Part shown: piece after piece, positions 23,876-33,691 of the stretch
Numbering within the stretch: the stretch's first letter is position 1
Layout: each line of letters starts with the position of its first letter
DNA from: Reticulitermes speratus
Lineage: Eukaryota; Arthropoda; Insecta; Blattodea; Rhinotermitidae
Assembly: GCA_021186555.1 (NCBI GenBank)
Contig: JAJKFL010000031.1
Span: 20,676,487-20,740,486 of the forward strand
Length of the DNA: 64,000 nucleotides
Reading direction: 5' to 3'
Made by a program: the position numbers and the translations under genes
The notes under the pieces: model-generated
What the model was told of the DNA's origin: nothing
What the model saw: the letters and a program-made list of their open reading frames with translations, nothing else
Database searches by the model: none

Positions 23876-24588
23876 ATGATGTAAGTGCCAGTATAAGCTC
23901 TGATAGCGCACAGACCAGGATGATACTGAAACGGAGTGAATGTATATGGCTTAGCGACGAGGTGTGTTCAGCTATCGGTAGGGTGACGCCGCGATGCTCT
24001 AGGTGGGATGCTTGAATCCTTCTACACTTATGGGCGTCTGTGATTTGTGCGTGATGGCCTAAAACTGTTGTCTACAACGTGCATGGCTTCAGACGTTCTT
24101 TCTAATCACCCTGAACACCAAACACAGTCGAACATGCCAGATGTGGCCGGCATGCAGTTTACTGAGATGCAGTTCGAGCGGCATATTCATTACTTTTAAG
24201 CTTTGCTGTTAGAAATGCCCTCTTCCTTTAACACCGATCTTGCTTGGCATGGCGGCCCCGTCCTTTTAAACACGCTTTTTAATGCAGTATAATTGATATG
24301 AATTTTAGCCTTCATTCAATGTGGAATCTAATAAAGTCGAGTGCTTTCCATCCATTTAGTGAAAGAGTATTGCTATTGAATTTGTTTGAAGTGCTTAATG
24401 CCCTCCTTTCCTCGGGACAAAGGCATGAAGCGTGGCAGAAACTAATTAATGATCCCTCATCACTCCTCTCCTTGGGCCTATTTGTTACTCAACAAAAGCA
24501 AGCAAGATGACGTGGTGGTTGTGGAGATGGCGGTACCGTCCAGAGGCGTGCTTAGCCTAGTCGAAATGTAGAACCCCAGTGCAAAAGT
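23876..24588. other. unassigned non-coding sequence
   Basis: No recognised repeat, RNA gene or exon. Confidence 0.4.
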
Positions 24589-24600
24589 CTGTATTGCGCT

Positions 24601-24858
24601 TTTTTTCCAATGGCTCGACAGCCCCTTGGGGGCCTAGGCCGCTTCATTTTTCGAGGCTTCACGATCACACTGTAGACACACCACACTCGGTAGGACTCCT
24701 CTGGACGAGGGATCAGCTTGTCGCATAGACCTCTACCTGACAACACACAACACTCACAAGAGACAGACATCCATGCCCCCTGTGGGATTCGAACCCACAT
24801 CCCAGTAAGCGAGCGGCCGAAGACCCACGCCTTAGACCGCACGGCCACTGGGATCGGC
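24601..24858 (-). mobile_element. tRNA-derived SINE, family A, full copy with TSD
   Basis: On the minus strand: CGATCCCAGTGGCCGTGCGG, TCTAAGGCGTGGGTC, then the B box GGGTTCGAATCCCAC, then TGGATGTCTGTCTC, TTGTCAGGTAGAGG, GAGGAGTCCTACCGAGTGTG, and the tail GGGGCTGTCGAGCCATTGG plus A7. The head has the TGGCCGNGCGGTCTAAGGCG D-arm layout of class II (Leu/Ser-type) tRNAs. The duplication CTGTATTGC(G/A)CT lies at 24589-24600 and 24859-24870 (one mismatch). Other copies: 33.4, 53.3 and 58.4 kb. Confidence 0.92.
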
Positions 24859-25124
24859 CTGTATTGCACTTACAAGAATTTATTCTTTCCTCATTAACAT
24901 TTAATGCTGATTTCCAATAAAATGTTTGAAACTGAAATGCTGAATTCAAATTCAAATTTATTAGTTGAGATTTGTTTACACCTTTGGATGTGACTGGTAA
25001 CACCGTGCTTTTGCCAGTACTCATCCATTACTTTTAACACTGATGGCTAAAATATATCTAAGCTAATTACTATCTTCTGTCAGGCGTTAATCTTATTTAA
25101 CTTTATATTTCATAGTCAGCCTCA

Positions 25125-26190
25125 TCGCACATACGGCAAAGATAGTTGGGAGATAATTAGAACAAGGATTGAAAGCGAAATTGAGAATATACTTGGAGAA
25201 GAACAGGAAAGGGAACTAGGGATGCAATTGGATGCTGAGAATAATATCAGAACGAACTCTGGACATAGATGATGAACTGTGTACTTGCTTCATAGACTGG
25301 CAGCAGGTATTTGACCGTGTCAACTGGGCCAAATTAATGCAGATCCTAGAGAACACAACTGCCGACTGGCGCGACAGAAGCTTGATCAGAAAATTGTACA
25401 TGGGTCAGAGTGTTAAAGTACGACTGGACCAAGGGGACACAAGAAGTGTCAAGACTGGAAAAGGAGTTAGACAAGGTTGCTGTTTGTCACCGATTTTATT
25501 CAACTTATGCAGCGAATAACTTACCGAGGAAGCTCTTGAAGGGTTTGGAGACTTCAAAATAGAAGTAATTCGCACCGGAAATATGCAGATGACCTTGTGC
25601 TACTGGCTAAGGAACAGATCGCGCTACAGGGCATGATTGATAGACTAATTGGAATTGGAAAATGTAGTGGAATACAGATTATGATATATCAAAAACAACC
25701 GGAGAATGTTGAGTATTTCAGTTGTTTGGGTAGCATGATAACAAATGATGCAAGGTGTACACGTGAAATTAAACTGCTGAAACTTAGACAGTCTGGAAAG
25801 TAGATCAGAAATATCTAGAAAGTTTTGAAATGTGCTGGAGAAGGATGGAGATCAGTTGGACCGATCTTGTGAGGAATAAAGAAGTATTACACAGAGTCAA
25901 GGAGGAGAGGAATATACTACATACAATAAAGAGAAGGAAAGCTAATTATATTGGTCATATCTTGCATAGGAACTGCCTTCTAAAACACATTATTGAAGGA
26001 AAGATAGAGGAAAGGATAGAAGTTACGGGAAGACTAGGAAGAAGACGTAAGCAGCTACTGGATAACCTTAAGGAAAAGAGAACATACTGGGAATTGAAAG
26101 AGGCACCACTATATCGCACTCTGTGGAGAACTCGCTTTGGAAGAGCCTATGGACCTGTTTACAGAACTATATATATTATATATACCGTTT
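25125..26190 (+). pseudogene. LINE reverse transcriptase pseudogene
   Basis: Pieces of one RT protein appear in order, broken by frameshifts, one clear stop and a deletion. 25130-25260: an EIENILGEEQE/RGTRDAIG region. 25232-25519: MLRIISERTLDIDDELC, then CFIDWQQVFDRVNW (motif A; the usual AFD is VFD), then KGVRQGCCLSPILFNL. The stop TAA lies at 25517-25519. Motif C is intact in another frame as KYADDLVLLAKEQ (YADD at 25582-25593). ENVEYFSCLGSMITNDARCT follows. After a deletion the C-terminus at 25830-26192 reads VLHRVKEERNILHTIKRRKA, NYIGHILHRNCLLKHIIEGK and LWRTRFGRAYGPV. This is the LINE type widespread in insects. The endonuclease domain is missing. It is not the same lineage as the C-terminus at 13.95 kb, which ends MNFRVP. 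Confidence 0.9.
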
Positions 26191-26214
26191 AATGATGTGA
26201 TGATTAGTGGCTGA

Positions 26215-26395
26215 TTAATTGGAGGACATGTGGAAGGAAACGGTAATGGTTAAATTTGGGGTCTTGTCCCAGACTTTATCTGGACAGACGGAGAAAAGTC
26301 ATTAAAATACTCCGAAAATCCTGTCCTCAGGCCGAGATTTGAACCCTGGAACTAAATACACACCAGTCGGTTGTGTTTCTTTATTAATACTGTTA
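26215..26395 (-). mobile_element. probable tRNA-derived SINE fragment
   Basis: On the minus strand CCAGGGTTCAAATCTCGGCC is a good B box, followed by TGAGGACAGGATTTTCGGAG. The A box is not clear. Together with similar heads at 27.95 and 50.9 kb this may be one older family. It supplies the first codons of the open frame running into the minisatellite, which argues against that frame being a gene. Confidence 0.45.
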
Positions 26396-26479
26396 ATCTC
26401 GGCAGTTGATACAGTGATTTCAACCCCTCAGCTAACACACTGTTTCCTGCAGAGAAGCTTATGTGTTAATCTGAGCTTG

Positions 26480-26862
26480 CATCACAGGGGATATCGAAAC
26501 ACGCCACTGACAACTAGCATCACAGGGGATATTCGAAACACGCCACTGACAACTAGCATCACAGGGGATATTCGAAACACGCCACTGACAACTAGCATCA
26601 CAGGGGATATTCTAAACACGCCACTGACAACTAGCATCACAGGGGATATTCGAAATACGCCACTGACTAGCATCACAGAGGATATTCTAAACACGCCACT
26701 GACAACTACCTTCACAGGGGATATTCGAAATACGCCACTGACAACTGGCATCACAGGGGATATTCGAAACACGCCACTGACAACTAGCTTCACAGGGAAT
26801 ATTCGAAACACGCCACTGACAACTAGCATCACAAGGGATATTCGAAATACGCCACTGACAAC
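26480..26862 (+). repeat. 39-bp minisatellite, about 10 units
   Basis: The unit reads GCATCACAGGGGATATTCGA, AACACGCCACTGACAACTA. As 39 is divisible by 3, both strands keep open frames (plus: TSITGDIRNTPLT; minus: VSGVFRISPVMLV). One unit near 26665 lacks three bases and so also keeps frame. The plus frame has no ATG start and opens in SINE sequence, so a protein is unlikely. Substitutions are shared between units (CGAAAC/CTAAAC/CGAAAT). Confidence 0.93.
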
Positions 26863-27464
26863 GTAAGCGGAAATCAGCTTCTTCGAGACGCCAAGCCCCG
26901 GACAACCAGAGAGTAGATGCGAAAACGTGGAAGGGTGTTGTCGGAGAGGGAAGAGGGACTGCGAAAGAGAAGCGAAAAGAGAAAGGCACGCTGCTCGTTG
27001 CGAGCAATGACAGCTTGATGTAATTCGCAAGCTTCTACATTACGTGCCGACAGATATGAATGAAGTGTCATTGTTACCGGTTAATGTGTTCAGTAGGACG
27101 GTTGAGAATTTTGCACTTGTATACAAAATGGGAGCAGAGTCAAATGGGGCATGAACGTGCTTTGTGACGGAACATAAATACGTGTTTTAAAACTTACAAT
27201 TCATGAATAATTATCAGCGAATTATAAAAGTGTGCGTGTTATGCTGCCTTTGTTACGGCAGTGCAGTGCTAATGGTATGTTGTTTGTTGTTACAGAGAAA
27301 AGTCTCGGCTGTAGCTTCAAATAGTAATTTAAGTCATTTTGTTAAAATTACTGTCTTGTAATCCGTCACAACACTGTGCCTGTGCTTATTTATCGGTCTG
27401 TGACAAATCAAACGAAATTAATTTTGAACCATTATTACGCTATGACACTTGGTGTTCTCTTAGA
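26863..27464. other. unassigned non-coding sequence
   Basis: No recognised repeat, RNA gene or exon. Confidence 0.4.
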
Positions 27465-27612
27465 CGTGTTGCCGAAGATTTGAGTCTCCTGGGATGTTAC
27501 GCTGTATCGACCGGTAAATAGTTATTGACGTTTCGGAGGCTCGCCAAGACTTCTGTTCTCCGAAAGCGTCGGTAGCTGGTTACTGGTCAGTACGGCGTAA
27601 ATCCCAGAGGAC
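27465..27612. mobile_element. fold-back element, diverged family
   Basis: The left arm GAGTCTCCTGGGATGTTACG...CCGGTAAATAGTTATTGACGTTTCGGAG is mirrored by CTCCGAAAGCGTCGGTAGCT...GGTCAGTACGGCGTAAATCC, CAGAGGACTTAG. It shows the same outer logic as the TTTCGGGACA family (CTTCTGGGATGTTACGC...GACGTTTCGG) with a different centre. Confidence 0.7.
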
Positions 27613-27629
27613 TTAGAACCTCAGGCCTT

Positions 27630-27840
27630 ACTAGTGGAATTTTTCATTGACCTAATCGTTTCGGTCGCACTATGGCCCTGGTGTCGACTCAGCCTCTAAC
27701 AGAAACGTGTACCAGGAATATTTCTTGGGGGGTAAAGGCGGCCGTTGCTTAGGGCTGACAACCTTACCACCTTCATGTGCTGATTGTCTAGACATCTTGG
27801 AGCCTCAACCTCCTGGAACCCTAAGGGCCTTTACCTTTTT
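27630..27840 (+). mobile_element. SINE family C, head missing
   Basis: The body shared with 30.9 and 63.1 kb is present: GTCGCACTATGGCCCTGG, GTCGACTCAGCCTCTAACAG, AGGGCTGACAACCTTACCAC, TCAACCTCCTGGAACCCTAA. The tRNA-like head present at 30.9 kb is absent. The segment directly abuts the preceding fold-back. Confidence 0.85.
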
Positions 27841-27879
27841 ACTGGGCTTTAAGTGATGTGCGAGCAAGAGGGTATGACG

Positions 27880-28045
27880 CAACTTGAGGTAGTCCTGCCT
27901 ATCGCGGTAATTTACTGTGACCGCTGAGGGAGACCACAAAACACAGCAGTCATGAATGCTGGTATTTGGTACGAGATTTGAACCCAGGACGTTCTTAAAT
28001 GAAATACGAATGCTGTTAACTTCAATGTGATTATTATACTAAACC
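27880..28045 (-). mobile_element. probable tRNA-derived SINE head
   Basis: On the minus strand GTCCTGGGTTCAAATCTCGT provides a B box, and AACAGCATTCGTATTTCATT precedes it. Old and diverged; assignment is tentative. Confidence 0.4.
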
Positions 28046-28139
28046 AGTCGTAGCGGACAGCCAAAAATGGGTGGATCTTTAGCTTGGTAGTTCATCGGGT
28101 TATGAACCCATTACTGTAAAACAAAATGGCATGCCACGA

Positions 28140-28290
28140 TGTGTTACACAGGACCTGGATCTTGAAGGACTTCTTTGGAACGATCCCGTGAATACTGCAA
28201 TTAACTTCCGGGTTTCATAAATGCTTAGAAATGTCTTGATGAGCCCATTTGACCCACTAATAGCCTGTCAAGAGGGCTTATTTTTAACGA
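28140..28290 (+). mobile_element. degenerate LINE 3' end
   Basis: GATCCCGTGAATACTGCAATTAACTTCCGGGTTTCATAAATGC is a decayed version of the codons for NAVMNFRVP and stop at 14.1 kb. It is followed by GAGCCCATTTGACCCACTAAT, AGCCTGTCAAGAGGGCTT, matching the 3' UTR order. Confidence 0.6.
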
Positions 28291-28295
28291 ATAGA

Positions 28296-28327
28296 CGTAA
28301 CGTAACGTAACGTAACGTAACGTAACG
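28296..28327. repeat. (CGTAA)n pentanucleotide repeat
   Basis: Five to six uninterrupted units directly after the LINE 3' end, which may be where it expanded. Confidence 0.9.
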
Positions 28328-28405
28328 GGTCACAGATTAATTGCCGCTTGATGTAAATATCTGCTTTTACTGTAAACCGTATTTAAAAACCTAAGTCAGA
28401 ATTTC

Positions 28406-28700
28406 TTGAATTCCAGCAAGATAAACTTCAGAGGCATTATGTATACCTTATTATTTTACATTATTCTTCATTGTATTGTTTCGACTGTGCTTGAACCATC
28501 ATCAGGGAGTAAGTATACGTTATTTTTACCTGTTTGGCATTTAAAATCTTAAAATTTTGCATCTTCCATGTATTCGACCTCACAATTTATTGAATTCCAA
28601 CAAAATACACTTGTAAGGCAATATGTATACCTTATTATTTTACATTATTTTTTCTGCGACGTGTTTCGGCTCTGCGTGAGCCGTGACATAGGCCTGCTAG
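28406..28700 (-). mobile_element. retrozyme-like tandem repeat, 184-bp period
   Basis: TTGAATTCCA...GTATACCTTATTATTTTACATTATT recurs after 184 bp (28406 and 28590), each time followed by GTTTCG. Read on the minus strand the first copy has CTGATGA, then TGGTTC...AGTC, then GAAAC, the hammerhead core order with a weak stem II. The second copy has a strong stem II (GGCTC ACGCA GAGCC, then GAAAC), but its CTGATGA is degraded. About 1.6 copies remain. The unit length is close to the 187-bp dimer at 38.3 kb. Confidence 0.55.
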
Positions 28701-28949
28701 TTGTATTATGGGATACCTCTTGCGCGAGGCAGATGTTACGATGATGATGCAATGAATTATGAAAATACAATGCGGCGTGTCTGCGATCGTGATGCTAAAA
28801 TACCTCTATTCTTGTCATACGAAGTACTTTAAGAATCTAGAAAACCATATGATTTTTTTTTCAACAGTGGCTTTTATTGATTATGGGCGCCACCTTCTAA
28901 ATAAATTTAAGTGTAACCACATTTACAGTTATAAAAACAAAAATTCTCC

Positions 28950-29284
28950 GTCACTATTTACACACACCAACTGGATGCAACTCCATTTAAAAAAACTGTA
29001 TAGTTTTTTAAAACATATTTAAAAACTTTATAAAACCCGACATATGTTTCGGCTCTTATAGAGCCATCTTCAGGGGTTTATTGTCGTCAAAACTGCATAT
29101 ATTAAAACGTCTTTAAAAAAAAGGACGTTTTAATATATGCAGTTTTGACGACAATAAACCCCTGAAGATGGCTCTATAAGAGCCGAAACATATGTCGGGT
29201 TTTATAAAGTTTTTAAATATGTTTTAAAAAACTATACAGTTTTTTAAATGGAGTTGCATCCAGTTGGTGTGTGTAAATAGTGAC
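28950..29284. mobile_element. palindromic hammerhead element with 9-bp flanking repeat
   Basis: Arms 28950-29111 and 29124-29284 are almost perfect reverse complements (one A-run length difference) around a 12-bp centre. Each arm encodes a hammerhead-like RNA on one strand. On +, AAACCC (29156-29161), CTGAAGA (29162-29168), stem II GGCTCT/AGAGCC (29170-29175/29179-29184), GAAA (29185-29188), a 2-bp stem III (AC/GT) and C29196, then GGGTTT (29197-29202) pairing with AAACCC. The minus copy mirrors it (CTGAAGA complement at 29067-29073). AAATTCTCC at 28941-28949 and 29316-29324 may be the target duplication, which would extend the element to 29315. Confidence 0.8.
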
Positions 29285-29324
29285 TGTGAAAAGATGCACG
29301 GTGATTACAGAATACAAATTCTCC

Positions 29325-30500
29325 TTCGTTACTTTTTTTTAGCACGTGTTTAATTTAGCACAACTGATTGACTTTACGGCTCTGAATCCTCCTTCTAAAT
29401 TGAGTCACTGAGGCTCCAAAAGATGGCTCATTGCGATGTTTATAAAAGCCGCTTATTCAACCGTGATGTGATCCCGTTTGTATCCTGCATCGCAAAGATT
29501 TATCTTGATGCATTTCTATCCAAACCTAGGCTTCCGGTGTGGCTTACTTCCTTAAGAATTATCGACCTCAGGTTTCTATGAACTACTCACGTCGTCATGC
29601 CTGCTACTTGGCCAGCTGTTACTCTCTATCATGTAACTATAACATCCTTATACAGTAGGTAAGAATTATGAAGCTCCTCATGTGATTTCCTCCATAATTA
29701 TTACTTCCATTCTTTTAATTAAACTTCAGTTAAGTATTTCCTTTAAACACCGTTCGTAATGGTTACCAATATTTTGTATTCGCTCGGGCATTAGTCTTCT
29801 TGCATCACGCCTATTTGTGTATTAAACTTTATTACAAATACAAAGTTATTGCTTAACCTCTTCACGTAACCCTCCGTTTCTCTTACGGGAAAATGCGATG
29901 TCATCTTTAGAGATGAAGCTGTTTTTTATTGTACGGAATGTAGTAGCTGAAATACCGAAATACCTAACTTTTTTTTTCCATCTTGGATAGAAAGACAGAA
30001 AATCTGTTACAAATAAATATCTCGGCTCTGTAATGAAAAGACTCTGTCAGGCAAGGCCACTGATTCCACCCTACAGCGGTGTTAATTAAATCTCGGCATT
30101 GAACTCGAAAAGAGGGTAATTATATTCCAGCTTCTTTCTGTTTACCTCAACTTCACTGTGGCCATCATTGGACCAAGGTTATTAGATTTTTGTGTTACAG
30201 ATTTCAGCCTTCAACTTAGCCAGCTATTTACAAGCGTGGCGAACTCTTCCTCACGGCGCATATAATTAGCCCGCACTTCCTAACATAGAGTGGGCTTCGT
30301 TCAGTACAATGTGTTGACACTATATGAGCCAGATTTGAGGGCAGACAGTAATTTGCACATGATGGATATGCATGGCTAAAACCCTTCAGCTGCTTTCGGA
30401 TGAAAGTATTTTATTACGATAAATCCCATTGTTTAATTCTATTTTATGACACAGGATTTTGTTGCACGGTCTAGTGAAGAGATTCTGAAGTGATAAGAAA
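29325..30500. other. unassigned non-coding sequence
   Basis: No recognised repeat, RNA gene or exon. Confidence 0.4.
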
Positions 30501-30519
30501 TCTGGAATGACTGTAAATA

Positions 30520-30810
30520 AGCCAGAGCAGTTTATAGCGACTTTCTACGGGCTGGACTGTCCGGGGTCCAAATTCCAGCAGGAGCAAAAGGGTTTTCCCT
30601 TTTCCAAAAACCTTCCACGTCATCTCTGGTGTCCAGTCAGCCTCCTGTACATTGGGTAGCGGGGTTCTTACGCGGGGGTAAAGCGGTCGAGACGTGAAGT
30701 TGACCACTCACCTCCGTCTAGTGCCTAGGTTAAGAATGAGTGGATCACTAACTCTACCTCCCCCCCCCCCCCCCATATGCATTCATGCCTTGGACAGGGA
30801 CTTCAGTTTT
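30520..30810 (+). mobile_element. tRNA-derived SINE, family B
   Basis: The head TTATAGCGACTTTCTACGGG, CTGGACTGTCC, GGGTCCAAATTCCAGCAGGA is followed by TCCTGTACATTGGGTAGCGG, GTAAAGCGGTCGAGACGTGA, AGTTGACCACTCACCTCCGT, GTTAAGAATGAGTGG, then a run of C and CATTCATGCCTTGGACAGGGA. The arrangement equals the copies at 3.2 and 41.7 kb. The C run (about 14) interrupts the body. No clear TSD. Confidence 0.82.
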
Positions 30811-30887
30811 TACACTTGCATGTAGTAGAAGCTCGTTACTTTGCCATTAAATCAGTTCATTCATTGGCATTCTATAGGCTTATCACC

Positions 30888-31180
30888 CCAGCGGTGGCGC
30901 AGTTGGTTGAGACACTGCTCTGCAAGCTGGAAGGTCGTGGGTTCGATTCCCGATGGTGTCATTGACATAATCCTTTCAGTCGCACTATGGCCCTGGAGTC
31001 GACTCAGCCTCTAACAGAATGAGTACCAGGAGTATTTCCTGGGGGGTAAAGGCAGCCGGTACGTAGGGCTGACAACCTTACCACCTTCATGTGCCGATTG
31101 TCTAGAAATCTGGGAGCCTCAACCTCCTGGAACCCTCTGGGCCTGTCCAGGCCTGTACAGGGATTGCTTTTTTTACCTGC
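30888..31180 (+). mobile_element. tRNA-derived SINE, family C, with head
   Basis: The head GCGGTGGCGCAGTTGGTTGA (A box) and CGTGGGTTCGATTCCCGATG (B box) opens the element, followed by the body GTCGCACTATGGCCCTGG, ACTCAGCCTCTAACAG, GGGCTGACAACCTTACC, CCTCAACCTCCTGGAACCCT and the tail GGGATTGC plus T7. This is the most complete of three family C copies. No TSD evident. Confidence 0.88.
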
Positions 31181-31289
31181 AGGCGAACTTCGGTGCAGTA
31201 ACTTGAAATAGGCCACGTCCGCTTCCTGCCCGGTCCTTTCCATCTCTATCGTCCTGTCACGTGTTTCTGTGTTTAGTAAGCGTTGCAGG

Positions 31290-31560
31290 TGGTACTGGTA
31301 CGTAAATCAGTGGAGCAGATTCCTTGGGAAGCTAATAAGTTCCTCATGTAATCAAAATTTGCCACTTGCCCCTATCCTGAGCCAGATCAATCCAGTCCAC
31401 GCCATCCCATTCCATTTTTTAAGATCCATTTTAATATTATCCCACCGACACAGGTATTTCAAGTGGCCTCTTTTCTTCATGTTTCCGCATCCAAATCCTC
31501 TATGCATTTTTCTTCTCCCCCATTCGTGCCATGTGCCGTGCCCATGCAATTTTTCATGTG
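31290..31560 (-). pseudogene. LINE ORF2 C-terminus, minus strand
   Basis: On the minus strand the peptide pieces are RWDNIKMDLKKW, then in another frame DWIDLAQDRGKW. These are the same landmarks as at 13952-14125, with frameshifts. The 3' end on the minus strand continues into a decayed GAACTTATTAGCTTCCCAAG, GAATCTGCTCC tail at about 31305-31345. Confidence 0.75.
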
Positions 31561-32450
31561 TTCAGAAACTATAGCCTTGAGCCAGCTGTGAGCCAAACAC
31601 CTCTCTGAATGGGAATGGAAAAGCGCATTGCCATAACCCCAGTTTCCTACAAGTATGCAAACGGAACTCAGTGAAGAGGAAAGAAGATATGAATGCTCCG
31701 CTAGATCTTATCTTGCCCGAATGCAGATCTTTCTCATGAAAGTTCTGGCTGCTGAGAAAGGCCGTATCGTCTGCTGCCCCCAACTTTTCCGAAAGATTTA
31801 GTCCAAAATGTTCTTCTCCTGCCGTCTATGGTATTAGGCATTAAATATTTTCAAAGTGTTGCAGCGATGGTTTAAATGATAAATTTTGCGAGTACAGTCT
31901 GTGGTGAAAGTCAGTAAACGTGTTAAACCCCGTGCATGGAGAACAAAGTATTTTCTCCTGTAGAACTTCAAAAAACAAAAACAAAAAATAACACCGCTGC
32001 AGCCACATGCGTAGTGTATGTTGCGTGAGGCAATGTCAGTACGCATACGGACACAATGCCTCATCCTGCACACTTTTCTTAAACTCGGAGGTTCGTAGCA
32101 TTACTTTTAAATCTTAGAACTGACTTGAAACAAATATTCTTCCATGAACACATTTGAACTTCACAGTAGCAGTAATAGAAATGATGATAACTGTTTCGTA
32201 AGGACTGCTAGGTTACTTGACTATGTCTTTGCTTTGTATTCAAAAACAGCACAGTGTTTCGGAAACTCCATCTGTTCTCGTTTTTGGGTGAGAGGGCAGG
32301 GAGGAGAGCGCAGGTTAATGCCAGACTATGGACAAGTCTGGAAACCTAATAGCTAATTCTATGTGTAAATACACTGTCCTTAGAACCCTTTAGATTTGAT
32401 TGACTGTTATTAGAACCCGAAGTTGTAACACTCCTAATACCAAAACCAGC
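31561..32450. other. unassigned non-coding sequence
   Basis: No recognised repeat, RNA gene or exon. Confidence 0.4.
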
Positions 32451-32454
32451 TATA

Positions 32455-32640
32455 CGATGTAAAGGTAGGGATAATGTTTTTCCTGGACATGCCATGAAGG
32501 CGTATGCAGGATTAGAGTTATAGCGCCACTCATTCTTAACCTCGACACCGTATGGTGATGGGTGGTGAGCTTCACACCTAGGCCGCTTTACTGCAAGGGA
32601 AAGAGCTCTCTGTAACCTTTGAGTAGGAGGATGTTTGGAC
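32455..32640 (-). mobile_element. SINE family B fragment
   Basis: On the minus strand: CAGTAAAGCGGCCTAGGTGT, GAAGCTCACCACCCATCACC, GAGGTTAAGAATGAGTGGCG, CGCCTTCATGGCATGTCC. This is the family B body; the head is lost or too diverged. Confidence 0.75.
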
Positions 32641-32939
32641 CACAAAGCCGATCTGGACACTTTGGAAGACATGCACGAAAGAATTGAGTGTAGAAACTTT
32701 TTGTTTGGTTCGATTGTCCCTCCATGTACAGTTCTTGTCAAAATATCTAACTAAAATAGCTATAAATATACATTTTATTGAGTTGCGTTTAATTCGTTTT
32801 AACATCTGTACAGAGTTGGTATGAAAAATGAAATCTTAGTAATTTAACCTGCAAAGGATGGATATAATATTTTTGCCACACCTGCAATGAAGAAGATGAA
32901 CAGACAAAGCGAAGATGATTCCATAAAATCCTCAGTGAT

Positions 32940-33180
32940 GTGCTAATAAGTTATATGCCTGGAGTGCCTGGAATACTCCAAGATTTGAGGTTCTCAGATC
33001 GGTTTGCTGAAGTTTCAAGTCTTCTAGATACGCCGCATCGACTAGTAAATAGTCTCAGAATGGACTGCTTGACCTCGAACTTTAAATCACAACGTTCCTT
33101 CGAAACGTCGGTGGCTGTGTACCAGTCGACAGTGCACAACAAATCAGAAGAATTGCATTTCAGCCTGATGTTACCTTGAC
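32940..33180. mobile_element. decayed fold-back element
   Basis: GACTGCTTGACCTCGAACTT...AACGTTCCTTCGAAACGTCGG, GGCTGTGTACCAGTCGAC matches the right-arm wording of other fold-backs (TGCTTGACCCTTGAAG...TTCCGAAACGTCGGT). The left half is only partly mirrored (CATCGACTAGTAAATAG versus the CTGTGTACCAGTCGAC side). Confidence 0.45.
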
Positions 33181-33420
33181 ACACAAAAAATGAGAGAGAT
33201 TGTTATGTGAATGTCTGTGATCTTACGATTGTGATTAGATGTTCTAATTGTTATTATTTTAGATTTTATCAAATTACAACTGTATGATTCAGTTCTTTTT
33301 GCTGGAGGCACTGGCAATGCAAGGAGCCCGTGCTGAATCTAACAAGTCATTAAATGCTTCCTTTCTCTGCAAGTACAAAATATCTGCTCATTAATATTTC
33401 ACTGCTTTATATTGTACCAT

Positions 33421-33681
33421 GCCGATCCCAGTGGCCGCGCGGTCTAAGGCGTGGGTCTACGGCTGCTCGCTTACTGCGATTGTGGGTTCGAATCCCGCCT
33501 AGGGCATGGATGTCTGTCTGTTGTGAGTGTTGTGTGTTGTCAGGTAGAGATCTCTGCGACGAGCTGGTCCCTCGTCCAGAGGAGTCCTACCGAGTGTGGT
33601 GTGTCTAAAATGTGTGATCGTGAAGCCTCGAAAAATGAGGCGGCCTAGGCCCCCAAGGGGCTGTCGAGCCATTGAAAAAAA
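33421..33681 (+). mobile_element. tRNA-derived SINE, family A, full copy with perfect TSD
   Basis: It begins GCCGATCCCAGTGGCCGCGC, GGTCTAAGGCGTGGGTC, has the B box GGGTTCGAATCCCGCC, the body TGTCAGGTAGAGATCTCTGC, GAGGAGTCCTACCGAGTGTG, and ends GGGGCTGTCGAGCCATTG plus A8. The 10-bp duplication ATTGTACCAT at 33411-33420 and 33682-33691 is exact, marking this as the youngest-looking SINE in the window. Confidence 0.95.
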
Positions 33682-33691
33682 ATTGTACCAT

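Noticed and set aside
28296..28327. Telomere-like repeat
   Set aside because: The unit is CGTAA, not the TTAGG usual for insects, and it follows a LINE 3' end.
30888..30960. Possible genuine tRNA gene
   Set aside because: A and B boxes are present, but the acceptor ends do not pair and the segment continues into the SINE C body found elsewhere.
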